Source: Jeotgalicoccus aerolatus (lineage in GTDB: Bacteria; Bacillota; Bacilli; Staphylococcales; Salinicoccaceae). From it: DNA of 64,000 nt. The stretch spans positions 186,001 to 250,000 of the forward strand of contig NZ_BMCN01000002.1 in assembly GCF_014635205.1 (NCBI RefSeq), read 5' to 3'. The notes under the pieces were generated by a model. That model was not told the origin of the DNA, made no database searches, and was given only the letters and a program-made list of their open reading frames with translations. The position numbers were made by a program, and so were the translations under genes. Of this stretch, positions 63,770 to 64,000 are shown piece by piece (positions within the stretch are counted from its first letter, which is position 1; the number at the start of each line of letters is the position of its first letter).

Positions 63770-64000
63770 ATGAACGAAAAAGAAGCGAGAATTAATGCAT
63801 TTACAGTGTTTATCAAATCCTCACAGTCAGTCCAAAAACTCATTAAACAGGATTTTTTGAAGAAAGAAATTAACCTCAATGAATATGCAGTAATGGAACT
63901 GTTGTATCACAAAGGAGACCAGCCGATTCAAGCTATCGGTAAAAAGATACTGATGGGCGGAGGCAGCATCACGTATGTCATCGACAAACTTGAGAAGAAA
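63770..64000 (+). CDS. MarR family transcriptional regulator, N-terminal part (runs off window)
   Basis: 77 codons from ATG 63770 (AAAGGGAGG site) to the window edge with no stop. Reads MNEKEARINAFTVFIKSSQS, then LNEYAVMELLYHKGDQPIQ and GKKILMGGGSITYVIDKLEKK, the start of the winged helix of MhqR/HosA-like MarR proteins. It is divergent from the GNAT operon and has duplicated palindromes upstream. A role in controlling that operon, itself, or an oxidoreductase gene downstream is possible. Confidence 0.88.
   Translation, partial: MNEKEARINAFTVFIKSSQSVQKLIKQDFLKKEINLNEYAVMELLYHKGDQPIQAIGKKILMGGGSITYVIDKLEKK

Noticed and set aside
63577-63879. 100-codon minus-strand frame before and inside the MarR gene
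   Set aside because: Overlaps the MarR start and the palindromes; the opposite strand has a clear ribosome site and protein family match.

Overview
The window looks like chromosome of a Gram-positive bacterium of the family Staphylococcaceae, probably outside Staphylococcus proper (a Jeotgalicoccus, Salinicoccus or Macrococcus-like organism). The reasons are a YSIRK signal peptide with an LPXTG anchor, a UgtP glycolipid synthase very like the staphylococcal one, pI258-type arsenate reductase, a YkoEDC transporter under a TPP riboswitch, strong AGGAGG ribosome sites and moderately low GC. The genus is an inference. I saw no rRNA, tRNA, CRISPR array, transposase, integrase or prophage gene.

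Layout. 1-3.7 kb: 5' part of a YhgE/Pip protein, its divergent TetR regulator with a palindromic operator, and two near-identical universal stress proteins flanking an orphan sugar-type ABC ATPase. 3.8-7.3 kb: malate:quinone oxidoreductase, a 42-bp tandem repeat array and a PLP-dependent sulfur amino acid lyase. 7.4-12.3 kb: DUF554 protein, old-yellow-enzyme oxidoreductase, a UvrA paralogue lacking the UvrB-binding domain, and a small oxidase-like membrane protein. 12.4-17.6 kb: a four-gene DUF6583/ABC-2 cassette and a dihydrofolate reductase. 17.6-26.7 kb: regulators paired with their targets (TetR/RND pump, LysR/broken flavoprotein, TetR/SDR, frameshifted AraC/EamA). 26.7-34 kb: a secreted protein, ugtP, the TPP-controlled ykoEDC thiamine-precursor transporter, a QueD-like protein and gamma-glutamyltransferase. 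34-42.7 kb: GltS, a LysR remnant, GtrA, a pyruvate-kinase-like protein, PCD, glutamine synthetase, an SDR and a two-domain PPK2. 42.8-47 kb: FMN riboswitch and ribDEBAH plus a deaminase. 47-54.5 kb: second RND pump, DUF6176, SulP/Usp, aldehyde dehydrogenase/DUF779. 54.5-57.1 kb: cell-wall-anchored protein split by a frameshift. 57.1-59.3 kb: arsRBC. 59.3-63.6 kb: an operon that probably turns D-amino acids into L-amino acids. The window ends inside a MarR gene.

How the genes work together. Riboflavin synthesis and pyrimidine/thiamine-precursor uptake are each under a classical riboswitch with a terminator. Secreted GGT and the glutamate importer GltS face each other and could form a glutathione/gamma-glutamyl scavenging pair, with glutamine synthetase nearby. 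The GNAT, enolase-superfamily racemase, M20 hydrolase and YkvI carrier form a tight operon beside a MarR gene with duplicated palindromes. Most convergent gene pairs share one bidirectional terminator.

The most unusual items are the perfect 16-bp duplication that alone breaks the surface protein, an in-frame chimera of a TcuA-like flavoprotein and the tail of a glutathione peroxidase, the hairpin-bearing 42-bp repeat array with a 126-bp higher-order period, and the uncharacterised DUF6583 ABC cassette.
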